Part shown: piece after piece, positions 42,099-51,562 of the stretch | Layout: every line of letters begins with the position of its first letter | Numbering within the stretch: position 1 is the stretch's first letter | Assembly: GCF_001591805.1 (NCBI RefSeq) | Contig: NZ_BCVP01000005.1 | Location: forward strand, 124,001-188,000 | DNA length: 64,000 nucleotides | Direction: 5' to 3' | Source of the DNA: Neobacillus novalis NBRC 102450 | GTDB taxonomy: Bacteria; Bacillota; Bacilli; Bacillales; Cytobacillaceae | Made by a program: the position numbers and the translations under genes | Notes under the pieces: generated by a model | Databases searched by the model: none | Seen by the model: only the letters and a program-made list of their open reading frames with translations | What the model was told of the DNA's origin: nothing

Positions 42099-42168
42099 GA
42101 TTATTCTCCATTAGTAGTTTTTTAAACGAGGGTGGAACGCCGGAATATCCGGCGTCATTCTAGAGGAA

Positions 42169-42630
42169 TTACTGATTAATCTTTCGAAAATCGATAACCT
42201 GTTCTATTAGCTCAACCTTTTCTGTTTTCACTTTTGCTTGTTCAAATAGTTCGATGGCAAACGGGTGGTTTTTATAATCCATCGCATAATAAACCGTTTT
42301 AATCCCTGCTTGGATAAGTGCCTTACAGCATGGCAGACAAGGAAAATGTGTCACATAAATTTCCGCCCCGGATGTAGGCACACCAAACTTTGCACATTGT
42401 AAAAGCGCATTTATTTCCGCATGAATCGTCCGTACACAGTGATTTTCGATCACATAGCATCCTTTATCAATACAATGGTCGCCTCCGGCTATCGAACCAT
42501 TGTAACCGCCGGCAATGATTCGTTTATCCCTGACAATCGTCGCCCCAACCGTCAGCCTTGTACATGTACTTCTTAATGCCAGTAAATGACTCTGTGCCAT
42601 AAAATATTGATCCCATGAAATCCGGTTCAC
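42169..42630 (-). CDS. comEB: dCMP deaminase family protein ComEB
   Basis: Zinc deaminase of the dCMP type located in the late competence operon; in B. subtilis it is not needed for DNA uptake itself. Zinc motif HAE (in TIHAEINALLQC) with PCLPCCK provides ligands and catalytic glutamate. The start is GTG at 42630, eight bases after AAGGAG, giving 153 aa beginning MNRISWDQYFMAQ. This is shorter than B. subtilis ComEB (189), lacking its C-terminal tail. Confidence 0.93.
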   Translation of the reverse strand: MNRISWDQYFMAQSHLLALRSTCTRLTVGATIVRDKRIIAGGYNGSIAGGDHCIDKGCYVIENHCVRTIHAEINALLQCAKFGVPTSGAEIYVTHFPCLPCCKALIQAGIKTVYYAMDYKNHPFAIELFEQAKVKTEKVELIEQVIDFRKINQ

Positions 42631-42693
42631 ATTCTCCACTCCTTAACAAATTTTCTGATTTAAGTGTAATCTGGCTTGGACGATTCGGTCAAT

Positions 42694-42749
42694 CAGAAAA
42701 GCCCAAGCGCCTTGCTCAGCTCACGACTTGCCTGGAGTTAGACAATCAA
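42694..42749. repeat. Degenerate copy of the interspersed Bacillus repeat
   Basis: CAGAAAAGCCCAAGCGCCTTG (5' end) and CTGGAGTTAGACAAT (3' end) match the two termini of the element at 15671-15822, but the middle is reduced to about 20 bases. It separates comEB from comEA. Confidence 0.65.
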
Positions 42750-42752
42750 GAA

Positions 42753-43388
42753 TCAATGAACGGCAATCGAATCCTTTAATTTTTCAAAGGTTTTATCACC
42801 AATGCCGCTTATATTCTTAATATCTTCCACCGCTTTAAATGGACCGCTTGTATTCCGATACTCGATGATGGCTGCCGCTTTTGCCGGACCGATTCCGGGA
42901 AGGGTTTGTAATTCACTTTCATTCGCTTTATTGATATTAATTTTTCCTTGGGTTTGACCGGCACCGCCTGATGTTGTCATAGCGGCTCCCCCAGATGTAC
43001 CAGTTGCCGAATCCCCCTCCTCGCCGATGGCTGGTATATAAATCAACATTTCATCATGCACATGTTCGGCAAAATTCACTTTACTTTGGTCTGCTTGGGT
43101 CGTTAATCCCCCTGCGCGATTAATCACATCGATGACCCGTTCACCCGAATTGGATAGATAAACCCCTGGCAGTTTGATCTGCCCCTTAACATCAACCATA
43201 ATCTTTTCCGGCAGCTCTTTTTTTTCAGCATCCTTAGCGTCGGACAGCTGCTTATTGTCTACTTGACTAACGGAGGAATTGAGTGGAAGTTCTTCATCAA
43301 CATAAACATAGAAATAATAAAAGCTCCCAAAAATAAGTAAAACAGCGATGATTAGATAAAATTTGTGTTCAATCAACCAGTCTTTCAT
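42753..43388 (-). CDS. comEA: DNA receptor ComEA
   Basis: Membrane-anchored DNA-binding receptor for transformation. One N-terminal helix (residues 10-30), an SLBB-type domain (about 60-120), a glycine- and serine-rich linker, and tandem helix-hairpin-helix motifs (LPGIGPAKAAAIIEYR and ISGIGDKTFEKLK). Length 211 aa is normal. The comEA–comEB–comEC order is kept, though spacer DNA with a repeat lies between comEA and comEB. It is divergent from comER. Confidence 0.96.
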   Translation of the reverse strand: MKDWLIEHKFYLIIAVLLIFGSFYYFYVYVDEELPLNSSVSQVDNKQLSDAKDAEKKELPEKIMVDVKGQIKLPGVYLSNSGERVIDVINRAGGLTTQADQSKVNFAEHVHDEMLIYIPAIGEEGDSATGTSGGAAMTTSGGAGQTQGKININKANESELQTLPGIGPAKAAAIIEYRNTSGPFKAVEDIKNISGIGDKTFEKLKDSIAVH

Positions 43389-43474
43389 TTGAATCCATCC
43401 TTTCTAAAGGTATATTTTATTACTCGTTTTCATATGGTTATTAAAGAATATTGGTTGTGAAGGAGGGTCGGAAA

Positions 43475-44299
43475 ATGAATATAGGTATCATCGGTACCGG
43501 TAATATGGGGAGTATTGTGGTGGAGGCCTTAATTGACGGAAAAGCCATTTCCCCTTCTTCCATGATGATCACGAATAGAACCATTTCAAAAGCCATGCAG
43601 CTGAAAAATAAATATAAAGAAATTAGGGTTGGGGCAAATGCAGAAGAAGTAGCGGCTCAATCCGATTTGTTATTTTTATGTGTAAAACCATTAGATGTAT
43701 TTAAAATCCTCGATGAAATACATCCCCATTTAGGTCGAGAAAAATGTCTCATTTCGATAACGAGTCCTATCAGTACTAGCCAACTTGAACAAAAGGTATC
43801 ATGTTCAACAGCCAGGGTAATTCCAAGCATCACCAATCGTGCGTTATCCGGGGTGTCATTGATTACTTATGGAGAAAATTGCAGCGACCTGTGGAAAGTG
43901 AAAATAGAGCAATTAATCACGAAGATTTCTGTTCCGGTTTATATTGATGAAAAGGTAACGAGGGTTGCTTCAGATATCGTTAGCTGCGGACCTGCTTTTT
44001 TCAGTTTTCTCCTTCAGAGTTTCATTCAAGCGGCCGTAAAGGAGACAGAAATTGATGAAAAAACTGCCACGATATTTGCCAGTGAAATGATTGTTGGACT
44101 AGGTGAATTATTAAAGCAAGGGCATTATACGTTACCATCACTACAAGAAAAAGTGTGTGTAAAGGGCGGAATAACCGGTGAAGGTATAAAAGTACTGGAG
44201 AACGAACTTGGAGACGTATTTGAGCACCTGTTTCAGGCGACACACGCAAAATTTAAAGAAGATCTGGATAAAGTAGAGTTACAGTTCTCTAATCATTAA
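43475..44299 (+). CDS. comER: ComER, pyrroline-5-carboxylate reductase-like protein
   Basis: NAD(P)-binding protein of the ProC family, transcribed against comEABC as in B. subtilis. GIIGTGNMGS near the N-terminus is the dinucleotide motif, and VKPLDVF and GGITGEGI are family blocks. AAGGAGG nine bases ahead fixes the ATG at 43475. It is dispensable for competence in B. subtilis; links to sporulation and biofilm have been reported for bacilli. Confidence 0.93.
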   Translation: MNIGIIGTGNMGSIVVEALIDGKAISPSSMMITNRTISKAMQLKNKYKEIRVGANAEEVAAQSDLLFLCVKPLDVFKILDEIHPHLGREKCLISITSPISTSQLEQKVSCSTARVIPSITNRALSGVSLITYGENCSDLWKVKIEQLITKISVPVYIDEKVTRVASDIVSCGPAFFSFLLQSFIQAAVKETEIDEKTATIFASEMIVGLGELLKQGHYTLPSLQEKVCVKGGITGEGIKVLENELGDVFEHLFQATHAKFKEDLDKVELQFSNH

Positions 44300-44334
44300 T
44301 TCGTGTTTATTTGACAAATTCCTTCATGAATTTT

Positions 44335-44372
44335 TAAAAAAAGCCATCTTTTTTTAAAAGATGGCTCATTTA
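44335..44372. terminator. Bidirectional terminator between comER and yqeM
   Basis: AGCCATCTTTT and AAAAGATGGCT form a perfect stem, with A-rich and T-rich flanks on each side. Confidence 0.82.
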
Positions 44373-45124
44373 TTTTTCCTGGCAACAAAAAAGATTCGTT
44401 CTGAATCGGGCTCCGGCGGTTTCTGTTCGAAATCAGCGCAAACCTCAAGGACTTCAAAACCAGCTTCCAGTAACCAAGCTTCATACTGCTGGACTGTATA
44501 TGTACGTTGAAAATGCAGTTCATCGAAGCGGTCATATTTTCCCAGACGTTCATCCAAAACAAAAAAACTTAACTCATGCTCGACACTATTCGGTGCTTCG
44601 CCAGGGAAGCTATTCCAGATATACGAAACCTTTTCTTCGTTTAAGGTAAAAGTTTGATTAATGAAACCCTCATTGATTTTATAGAGAGAATGGACATCGA
44701 CTACGAAAATCCCACCATCATTTAATCGCTGCTGTACATTTGAAAAAGTAGCGATAACCTCAGCTTCGGTTTCCAGGTAATTTAATGAATCACAAAAGAT
44801 ACCGATCACATCAAAAGTCCCCTGACCTTCCATTTCAGCCATATTTTGCTGAAAAAAAGGAATTCTAACGCCTGCTTCCTCCGCTTTCGCCTGTGCTACT
44901 GCCAGCATATCTTCAGACAGGTCGACACCGGTCACTTGAAAACCATCAGTAGCAAAGCGGACGGAAAGTTCCCCGGTCCCACATGCTACATCAAGCAGCC
45001 GTGGCCGAGGTCCGCCCTCCACCTGATATTTTTGGAGGATATCTCTAACAAACCGCACCCACTCATCATATGGAGCATCTTTCATCAGCTCATCATAAAG
45101 GTAAGCGAATTGCTGATAACTCAT
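44366..45124 (-). CDS. yqeM: Class I SAM-dependent methyltransferase YqeM
   Basis: Methyltransferase of unknown substrate; motif I is LLDVACGTGELSVRFA near residue 43, followed by VTGVDLSEDML. Length 252 aa is typical. Start overlaps the rsfS stop by four bases, so it belongs to the ribosome-assembly/NAD operon. Its function in that operon is not established. Confidence 0.9.
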   Translation of the reverse strand: MSYQQFAYLYDELMKDAPYDEWVRFVRDILQKYQVEGGPRPRLLDVACGTGELSVRFATDGFQVTGVDLSEDMLAVAQAKAEEAGVRIPFFQQNMAEMEGQGTFDVIGIFCDSLNYLETEAEVIATFSNVQQRLNDGGIFVVDVHSLYKINEGFINQTFTLNEEKVSYIWNSFPGEAPNSVEHELSFFVLDERLGKYDRFDELHFQRTYTVQQYEAWLLEAGFEVLEVCADFEQKPPEPDSERIFFVARKNK

Positions 45125-45477
45125 GAATTTAACTCACTAAAGATATCTTCGAGCGGTGCATCACCCCAAAGTCGTTCCAAATTGTAATAGCTTCTTTCTT
45201 CACGATGGAAAACATGGGCAACCACATCGCCCATATCAATTAAAATCCATCTTGCTTCATCAAAGCCTTCCATTCTTTTCACATCGTAGCCCTTTTCTTG
45301 CGCTTTCTCCTTCATTTCCCGTGCTATCGCCTGCACTTGTTTATCGGAATTCCCATGACAAATAATAAAGTAATCGGCAATTAAAGAGATCCCCTGCATG
45401 TTAAGAGCAAGAATGTCTTCCGCCCGTTTATCGTCCGCTGCTTTAACAGCAATTTTTAATAATTCTTGATTATTCAT
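45121..45477 (-). CDS. rsfS: Ribosomal silencing factor RsfS
   Basis: Binds ribosomal protein L14 and blocks subunit joining under starvation. 118 aa with the family blocks DYFIICHGNSDKQVQAIA and WILIDMGDVVAHVFHREER. It is three bases from yqeK and overlaps yqeM. Confidence 0.96.
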   Translation of the reverse strand: MNNQELLKIAVKAADDKRAEDILALNMQGISLIADYFIICHGNSDKQVQAIAREMKEKAQEKGYDVKRMEGFDEARWILIDMGDVVAHVFHREERSYYNLERLWGDAPLEDIFSELNS

Positions 45478-45480
45478 TCA

Positions 45481-46047
45481 TCAAGCCTCCAGTTTTTTGA
45501 TAAGATCATTGTAGGTGTAAAACGTATCCGGATATACCGTTTGATTCTTCTTCAATAAAAATAGAATCGTATTTTGCACTGCTTTTATTAATGCTTGATT
45601 TAAATTTACCTTCGCTATCGCTCTGACTTCATCAACACCTGGAAAATGCCTTCCCGGTTCAATATAATCAGCTAAATAGATAATTTTCTCAAGCAAAGTC
45701 ATGCCAATTCTTCCCGATGTATGATAACGGATAGCATCTAAAATTTCTCGGTCAGTAATGCCTGCTTCCTTTTCCACTAGGTAAGCTCCAACTGGCGCAT
45801 GCCATAATTCAGCATTAAACTCGAGCAAATCCTGAGGAAACCCTTGGTTAGCAATAATTGCTCTCATTTCATCTTTCGGACGAAATTTCGCATAGTCGTG
45901 AAATATCGCCGCCAATTCCGCTTTCTGCTCGTCTGCACCATACATTCTAGCCAATGAGACGGCTGTTTCCATTACCCCTAACGTATGCTGATACCGATGC
46001 TCTGTTAATTGTACTTTTACGAGCTTTAACGCCTCTTCACGTTCCAT
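45481..46047 (-). CDS. yqeK: HD-domain bis(5'-nucleosyl)-tetraphosphatase YqeK
   Basis: HD-family hydrolase of Ap4A and related dinucleotides. Metal-binding motif [10 protein letters not shown] (HD near residues 49-50) with [12 protein letters not shown] ahead of it. Length 188 aa is standard. The start overlaps the nadD end by 11 bases. Confidence 0.94.
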   Translation of the reverse strand: MEREEALKLVKVQLTEHRYQHTLGVMETAVSLARMYGADEQKAELAAIFHDYAKFRPKDEMRAIIANQGFPQDLLEFNAELWHAPVGAYLVEKEAGITDREILDAIRYHTSGRIGMTLLEKIIYLADYIEPGRHFPGVDEVRAIAKVNLNQALIKAVQNTILFLLKKNQTVYPDTFYTYNDLIKKLEA

Positions 46048-46606
46048 ATAATTGATTCTCCTCGATATAGTGGATAACCGAATCTGGCAGCAAATATCGG
46101 ACCGTCTTCCCGCTTGTCAACCGCTCTCTAATCATACTGGATGACACATCGATTGCCGGTACGTCCACATAAAGGATTGGATAGTTGGTTTGATCGCTGT
46201 AGGCAGGTCTTTCCACACCAACAAATTGGACAAGTTTTACTAGCTCATCGATTTTGTGCCATTTAGGCAAATACTCAATCATATCCGCCCCAATGATAAA
46301 GAAAAATTGATGATCCGGATACTCGGCATTCATCATTTTCATCGTATCAACGGTGTAGGATAGACCCTCGCGATGAAGCTCAATTGTTTCAATTTTAAAA
46401 GCTGAATTCCCCTGAATCGCCAGTTTCAGCATTTGAACACGCTGGCCATTAGTAACCGACCCTGTTTTCTGCTTATGCGGCGGCTCCCCATTTGGCATGA
46501 ACCAAATTTCATCCAGCTTCAGTGTAGCAAGAACTTCATTAGCAATCAAAAGATGTCCGTAATGCGGAGGATCGAACGTTCCCCCCAAGATCCCAACTTT
46601 CTTCAT
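46037..46606 (-). CDS. nadD: Nicotinate-nucleotide adenylyltransferase
   Basis: Adenylates nicotinate mononucleotide in NAD synthesis. [15 protein letters not shown] at the N-terminus contains the nucleotidyltransferase HxGH-like motif, and [12 protein letters not shown] the second phosphate-binding block. Length 189 aa is usual. Conserved neighbour of yhbY and yqeK. Confidence 0.97.
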   Translation of the reverse strand: MKKVGILGGTFDPPHYGHLLIANEVLATLKLDEIWFMPNGEPPHKQKTGSVTNGQRVQMLKLAIQGNSAFKIETIELHREGLSYTVDTMKMMNAEYPDHQFFFIIGADMIEYLPKWHKIDELVKLVQFVGVERPAYSDQTNYPILYVDVPAIDVSSSMIRERLTSGKTVRYLLPDSVIHYIEENQLYGT

Positions 46607-46626
46607 GCGTTCGCCATCCTTTGCTT

Positions 46627-46917
46627 TTATGGAAGTTTGATTGTTTTCTTTTCCACAGACTCTTTGTAAAGAACAATGGTATTTCCAATGATTTGCACAA
46701 TATCCGCACCAGTACCTTCTGCTAACTGCTCAGCAACGACGGACTTATCTTCTTCACAGTTTTGCAAAATGCTTACTTTAAAAAGCTCTCTAGCTTCTAG
46801 CGCATCTGCTATTTGTTTAATCATATTCTCGTTTACGCCACTTTTTCCTACTTGAAAAATCGGATCTAAGTGATGCGCCTTTGAGCGTAAAAAACTTTTT
46901 TGTTTACCTGTTAACAT
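46627..46917 (-). CDS. yhbY: Ribosome assembly RNA-binding protein YhbY
   Basis: 96-aa CRM-domain protein that binds pre-50S particles. [20 protein letters not shown] and [11 protein letters not shown] are family hallmarks. It overlaps aroE by seven bases. Confidence 0.95.
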   Translation of the reverse strand: MLTGKQKSFLRSKAHHLDPIFQVGKSGVNENMIKQIADALEARELFKVSILQNCEEDKSVVAEQLAEGTGADIVQIIGNTIVLYKESVEKKTIKLP

Positions 46918-47750
46918 GTTTTTCCTCCTAATTGTTGCAAAACATTTTCTCTCATTCTTTCGACATCAGGGAAAATCCCGGTCCATTTCTCAAAAGCGAG
47001 CGCCCCCTGATAAACGAACATGTCGATTCCGTTTTGGATTTTTGCTCCTTTTAACCTTGCCTCACGTAAGAATTGCGTTTCCAACGGATTATAAATTATA
47101 TCACAAACCATTGCATGCTGACTTAATTTTGCCAAATCCAGCGGCTGTTCAGCGATATTTGGCGACATACCAATTGTCGTCGATTGAATAATTAAATCAT
47201 ATTCCGCTAAATTAAGGCCCGCCAATTCTAATGTCAATGCCTTTGAGAAATTTCTATATGGACAATCATTAATAAGTTTAGAGGCGGTTGCCATTGTACG
47301 GTTGGCAATATCAACCGCTAGCGGGTTCTCCTTGGCTAGAGTGAAATAAATCGCCCGTGAAGCCCCCCCAGCGCCAACCACTAATACCTTTTGACCTGCT
47401 ACACTGGATACGTAGGCCTCTAATCCTTTTAAGAACCCAGGACCATCCGTATTATAACCAATCAACTTACCGCCTTCATTGACCACCGTATTTACCGCCC
47501 CGATATTGGCAGCTAATTCATCTACCCCATCCAGCAGGGGAATAATTTTACTCTTATGCGGCACGGTGACATTAAATCCTGCCGCACCAATCGCTTTCAA
47601 GCCTTTAACGGCATCGTGTAAATTCTCTCCTTTTACTTGAAAGGGAAGATAGTGGGCATCTATCTGATAAAAAGAAAATAAATCATTGTGCATGATTGGA
47701 GACATCGAGTGCCCGATTGGATCTCCTAAGACCGCGAATAGCTTCTTCAC
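46911..47750 (-). CDS. aroE: Shikimate dehydrogenase
   Basis: NADPH-dependent reduction of 3-dehydroshikimate in aromatic amino-acid synthesis (called aroD in B. subtilis). Substrate site SMSPIMHN near residue 16 and FNVTVPHK, with catalytic lysine in the latter; the NADP motif is GAGGASRA. Length 279 aa is typical. Sits between yqeH and yhbY, the usual Bacillus order. Confidence 0.97.
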   Translation of the reverse strand: MKKLFAVLGDPIGHSMSPIMHNDLFSFYQIDAHYLPFQVKGENLHDAVKGLKAIGAAGFNVTVPHKSKIIPLLDGVDELAANIGAVNTVVNEGGKLIGYNTDGPGFLKGLEAYVSSVAGQKVLVVGAGGASRAIYFTLAKENPLAVDIANRTMATASKLINDCPYRNFSKALTLELAGLNLAEYDLIIQSTTIGMSPNIAEQPLDLAKLSQHAMVCDIIYNPLETQFLREARLKGAKIQNGIDMFVYQGALAFEKWTGIFPDVERMRENVLQQLGGKTC

Positions 47751-47766
47751 TTGGTTCTCCCCACCA

Positions 47767-48873
47767 TTATATTAATGATTTTCGAATTAACGTTTGCACA
47801 CCTTTTGGCACGTAAGCTGCAACTTTTGCCCCAGGTTCATTTACGGTGATCCAGCCAAGCCCGGAGAAAACAATATCCGTTTTCGCTTCTTTCACGAAAA
47901 ATTCTTGTTTCACCAGCTCCGGAAACGAGTCCAATTGTTCCGGTCGCGGCGGTGTCAGCATTTCTCCAACATGATTATCATAAAGCTCTGCTGCATTTTC
48001 GGTTTTTGTCCGGTGAATATTGATTTCATTGGAAACATAACAAACAAACGATCGTCTGCCGCCGCTGATGTAATCGAACCGGGCCAAACCGCCAAAGAAC
48101 AAGGTTTGTCCTTCATTTAATTGGAATACCTTCGGCTTAATTTCCTTTTTAGGCGTAATAATTTTCAAGTCCTGTTTATCGACAAAATGCGCCATTTGGT
48201 GGTGGTTGATAATCCCCGGAGAATCAATCAATGATTTCTCATCGTCAAGCGGAATTTTGATGATATCCAGCGTCGTCCCAGGAAAATGGGAGGTCGTAAT
48301 CACATCCGCTTCCCCTGTTACTTCCTTAATGATTCTATTAATAAATGTAGACTTCCCGACATTGGTACAGCCGACAACATAAACGTCTTTACCATTACGC
48401 ATTTCGTCAATGGCTGCTGCTGTTTCTTTCACATTTACCCCTCTGGCCGCACTGACAAGAAACACCTCTTCCGGCTTTAACCCCAGTTGTTTTGCTTCAT
48501 GCTTCATCCAGTTAATTAACTTGTTATGCTTAACAGACTTCGGCAATAAATCAACCTTATTGCCAACCAGTAAGACTTTGTTTTGACCGACAAAGCGATG
48601 CAAACCTGGAAGCCAGCTCCCATTAAAATCGAAAATGTCAACAATCATCACGACAAGTGCGTCAGTCTTGCCAATCCCATTTAATATTTTCAAAAAATCA
48701 TCATCTGTTAAATTAACATCTTGAACTTCGTTGTAATGCTTTAAACGAAAACACCGTTGGCAAATAATCATTTCCTTCGCTAATGCCGAAGCAGGTGCAT
48801 AGCCAATCAGTTCCGGGTTTTCAGTTTGGACTTTTACGCCGCAGCCCATGCAAATATCTAGTTGTTCACTCAT
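47767..48873 (-). CDS. yqeH: Ribosome biogenesis GTPase YqeH
   Basis: Circularly permuted GTPase needed for 30S assembly. An N-terminal zinc finger (CMGC … CQRC) is followed by motifs in permuted order: NKVDLL (G4), VSAARG (G5), GCTNVGKSTF (G1) and DSPG (G3). Length 368 aa is usual. It starts three bases after yqeG ends. Confidence 0.97.
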   Translation of the reverse strand: MSEQLDICMGCGVKVQTENPELIGYAPASALAKEMIICQRCFRLKHYNEVQDVNLTDDDFLKILNGIGKTDALVVMIVDIFDFNGSWLPGLHRFVGQNKVLLVGNKVDLLPKSVKHNKLINWMKHEAKQLGLKPEEVFLVSAARGVNVKETAAAIDEMRNGKDVYVVGCTNVGKSTFINRIIKEVTGEADVITTSHFPGTTLDIIKIPLDDEKSLIDSPGIINHHQMAHFVDKQDLKIITPKKEIKPKVFQLNEGQTLFFGGLARFDYISGGRRSFVCYVSNEINIHRTKTENAAELYDNHVGEMLTPPRPEQLDSFPELVKQEFFVKEAKTDIVFSGLGWITVNEPGAKVAAYVPKGVQTLIRKSLI

Positions 48874-48876
48874 AGC

Positions 48877-49392
48877 TTAATCCTCCCATTGCAACATGCC
48901 TTTTTTGCGGAACCAGTTTAAGATTCTTCGTTCCGCAAAGCGATTAAATTTTGTCCAGAAACCATCTGTTTGCGCTACGGGAACAACAAGAATGGTATGA
49001 AAACCACCCCGGTTTCCACCTAGTACATCGGTTAATAATTGGTCCCCAATGACAACTGCCTCTTCTTTGTTAATTCCCATTTCTGAAATTGCTTTGTGAA
49101 ATGCAACCGCCATCGGCTTTCGTGCCCGAAAAATAAACGGGATTTGTAGAGGGTCAGAAAAAGCCTTCACTCTTTCTTCATTATTATTTGAAACAATCGT
49201 GACGAGAATATTATGTTTTTTTATTTCATCGAACCACTCAATCAATGCAGGAGTGGCATTCGGGCGGTCCCATTCTACTAACGTATTATCCAAATCGGTA
49301 ATGATCCCTTTAATGCCTCTTCGTTGTAATTCCGCAGGAGATATATCCAGAATGCTTTTTACATGTTCATTCGGTAAAAATTGTTTTAACAC
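48877..49392 (-). CDS. yqeG: HAD IIIA phosphatase YqeG
   Basis: HAD-superfamily phosphatase with the nucleophile motif DLDNTLVEWD near residue 33 and the third motif VVIGDQLLTDVLGGN. Length 171 aa is standard; the physiological substrate is not firmly known. The start is GTG, eight bases after AGGTG. First gene of the yqeG–yqeM operon. Confidence 0.94.
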   Translation of the reverse strand: MLKQFLPNEHVKSILDISPAELQRRGIKGIITDLDNTLVEWDRPNATPALIEWFDEIKKHNILVTIVSNNNEERVKAFSDPLQIPFIFRARKPMAVAFHKAISEMGINKEEAVVIGDQLLTDVLGGNRGGFHTILVVPVAQTDGFWTKFNRFAERRILNWFRKKGMLQWED

Positions 49393-49559
49393 TAAGCTAA
49401 CACCTCATTAATTCTAAATAAAATCGACTCTTAGAAAGGAGTCTCTTACTTGTAACATCATAACCAATTTCACCCTTTGTTTCAAAGAAAAGCGGATGGA
49501 AATGACAGTTTTATGAAAATAAAAAATATTTTTCGACAAACATCTACTTCTCCCAGCCC

Positions 49560-49658
49560 TGTGGATAACCTTATTAACATTATACCCATTGAATCATTTA
49601 CATTTTCTAACTTTACAAACAATTTAATCACAAGTTATCCACTAGAACCTGTGGATAA
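49560..49658. promoter_or_regulatory. DnaA-box cluster upstream of sda
   Basis: Three DnaA boxes lie in 100 bases: TGTGGATAA at 49560-49568 and 49650-49658 (perfect, minus orientation) and TTATCCACT at 49635-49643 (one mismatch). In B. subtilis DnaA controls sda transcription through such boxes. The rest of the 390-base gap between yqeG and sda is AT-rich and holds no gene; an open frame across it is not supported. Confidence 0.88.
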
Positions 49659-49781
49659 TTGGAACGATTGTTCTCTAGGATTAAATTTGGTAGATTTAGG
49701 GTACACCAATTGAACATACTACTATATGTTAACATTTCAGCAAATAGAACCATTAAATTCAAATTGGAGGTGGATTCTGAC

Positions 49782-49922
49782 ATGCGGAAACTGTCAGATG
49801 AATTATTAATTGAGTCCTATTTTAAAGCAAGAGAGCTTAACTTAAGTCCAGATTTTATTGGTCTCATTGAAACCGAAATTCAACGTCGTTCTTTATTCAA
49901 TAAAATTAAGCGGTCTTCATAA
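49782..49922 (+). CDS. sda: Sporulation checkpoint inhibitor Sda
   Basis: 46-aa helical hairpin that inhibits the histidine kinase KinA when replication is disturbed, delaying sporulation. The sequence from [20 protein letters not shown] matches the Sda family. GGAGGTGG about eight bases upstream sets the ATG at 49782; a longer upstream reading has no family likeness. DnaA boxes upstream fit the known coupling to replication. Confidence 0.96.
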   Translation: MRKLSDELLIESYFKARELNLSPDFIGLIETEIQRRSLFNKIKRSS

Positions 49923-49929
49923 TCTCCTT

Positions 49930-49956
49930 AGCGCCCTTTAAGGGCTTTTCTTTTTG
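49930..49956 (+). terminator. Intrinsic terminator after sda
   Basis: GCCCTT and AAGGGC form a tight stem followed by TTTTCTTTTT on the plus strand. Confidence 0.8.
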
Positions 49957-49961
49957 TCCTC

Positions 49962-50744
49962 TTATTTCTTTAAAAACCCAATCTTTTCTCCAACTTTAAT
50001 TTCTTTCGGGGTTTGAATAGCTGGATCTATTTGGAAAATATTTTTTTCGAATAATAAAACGACAGTAGACCCAAAACTAAAATAGGCCATTTCACTGCCC
50101 TTTTCCAATACAGTCCCTTTATGTGTTGTTTCGATAGAATTAACAAACATGGCACCAACCTTGACAATGGTTACATGTCCAAACTCCGTTTTAACTTCCG
50201 TCATGACACGGTAATTCTTTGCCAGCGTTCTAACTCCGTACTTTACCCCCCATTTATTAACAGGATACGATTTCTTTCCCAGCGTCCACTGGTTCGTGAC
50301 ATTACCATCTACGGGACTATGAATTCGATGATAATGACTTGGGCTTAAATAAAGAATCATGTATGTACCATTTAAATACTTTGTTAACAGCTCCTGATTT
50401 CCAAGCATTTCTTCAATGGAGTAGGTCTTTTCTTTTACAACGATTTCACTTGTTTCTTTTATTTGGCCCACATCTTCGATAACCGCATCTACCGGACTAA
50501 CAACAGAATGATCCGTTTGATCGATTTCCCGTACTTCTTTTTTTAACGTCCTAATAAATAAATCGTGAAGAGTGGGATATTCTGACAAGCCCTTCTCCAT
50601 TTCTTCTTGGTTCAAATGATAAACTTTTGCAAAAGATGGTACGATGAATCGACTGAGCCGTGAACGAGCAAATCTCTTCAGAACAACGGATGTCCACCTT
50701 CCATTTGTTAACTCAATCAAAAGACGATAAACAGTTTGTAACAT
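49962..50744 (-). CDS. psd: Phosphatidylserine decarboxylase proenzyme
   Basis: Makes phosphatidylethanolamine. The proenzyme cleaves itself to form a pyruvoyl group; the FGSTVVLLFEK block near residue 228 holds the Gly-Ser cleavage site. SHYHRIHSPVDG is another family block. Length 260 aa is typical. It is divergent from pssA, the preceding step of the pathway. Confidence 0.96.
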   Translation of the reverse strand: MLQTVYRLLIELTNGRWTSVVLKRFARSRLSRFIVPSFAKVYHLNQEEMEKGLSEYPTLHDLFIRTLKKEVREIDQTDHSVVSPVDAVIEDVGQIKETSEIVVKEKTYSIEEMLGNQELLTKYLNGTYMILYLSPSHYHRIHSPVDGNVTNQWTLGKKSYPVNKWGVKYGVRTLAKNYRVMTEVKTEFGHVTIVKVGAMFVNSIETTHKGTVLEKGSEMAYFSFGSTVVLLFEKNIFQIDPAIQTPKEIKVGEKIGFLKK

Positions 50745-50851
50745 TGAAAGACCCCCAAATAGTGTAAAAATACTCTTTACGAAAAGACATAAAAGACTTA
50801 GAATTAAATAATATGAAATAAGGAAATTTATTCCCCTTCGGCTAAAAAGGA

Positions 50852-51403
50852 GTGGTAAGGGAAATGTTTTTATTGAATGTAATTGATCAGACCATTAAAA
50901 AGGTTAAATCGCAAACAGCCAATGTGATAACCTTAGCAAATTTATCATTAGGCGGATTTGCGATTGTTTTCGGACTAAATGGAAATTTAAGACTAAGCCT
51001 GCTGCTCATTTTTATTGCCGCGTTAGCAGACCGGTTTGACGGTATGATTGCCAGAAAGTTTAATATCGAATCAGAACTAGGAAAGCAATTAGATTCCATG
51101 AGTGATATTATATCATTTGGAGTGGCACCAGCACTATTACTATACCAAGGAATTTTAAATGAATTTGGCGGACCTGGCTCATTTTTCACCGTTTTCTACA
51201 TAGGCTGTGGCGCATTTAGATTAGCGAGGTTCAATATTACTGAAAGTAATGGATATTTTACCGGTTTACCGATTACCGCTGCCGGGTGTTTGGCAACTCT
51301 AAGCTTCTTGGCCATTCCCTACCTTCCATCCCAAACGTTCTTATTCATTATCATCATTCTATCATTCCTAATGGTTAGTTCCTTTAAACTTAAAAAAGTC
51401 TAA
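50852..51403 (+). CDS. pssA: CDP-diacylglycerol–serine O-phosphatidyltransferase
   Basis: Membrane enzyme joining serine to CDP-diacylglycerol. The CDP-alcohol transferase motif is complete: DRFDGMIARKF with GKQLDSMSD, fitting DX2DGX2ARX8GX3DX3D. Several membrane helices follow; length is 179 to 183 aa. Starts at 50852 (GTG overlapping the AAGGAG) or the ATG at 50864, which is better spaced and my preference. It faces away from psd. Confidence 0.94.
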   Translation: MVREMFLLNVIDQTIKKVKSQTANVITLANLSLGGFAIVFGLNGNLRLSLLLIFIAALADRFDGMIARKFNIESELGKQLDSMSDIISFGVAPALLLYQGILNEFGGPGSFFTVFYIGCGAFRLARFNITESNGYFTGLPITAAGCLATLSFLAIPYLPSQTFLFIIIILSFLMVSSFKLKKV

Positions 51404-51411
51404 ACGATAAG

Positions 51412-51457
51412 AAAAAATGACCTGCTTATGTAAGATAACGGTGGTCATTTTTTTTTG
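51412..51457 (+). terminator. Intrinsic terminator after pssA
   Basis: AAATGACC and GGTCATTT pair around a 20-base loop and are followed by a run of T. Confidence 0.75.
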
Positions 51458-51562
51458 CAATCCTTAAATAAAATTTTCTGGACAGACACAATTTCCCGTT
51501 TTCTTCATAGGAATTATTAATAGGCAATAGTCCTAAAGAAAAAAAGACGGGGGTGGGTTTAG

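Noticed and set aside
43389..43474. ComK box ahead of comEA
   Set aside because: AT-rich sequence exists, but no pair of AAAA-N5-TTTT boxes at the required spacing could be read.
49659..49781. N-terminal extension of Sda
   Set aside because: The frame is open upstream, but the strong GGAGGTGG and family length place the start at 49782; the extension would run through the promoter and a DnaA box.
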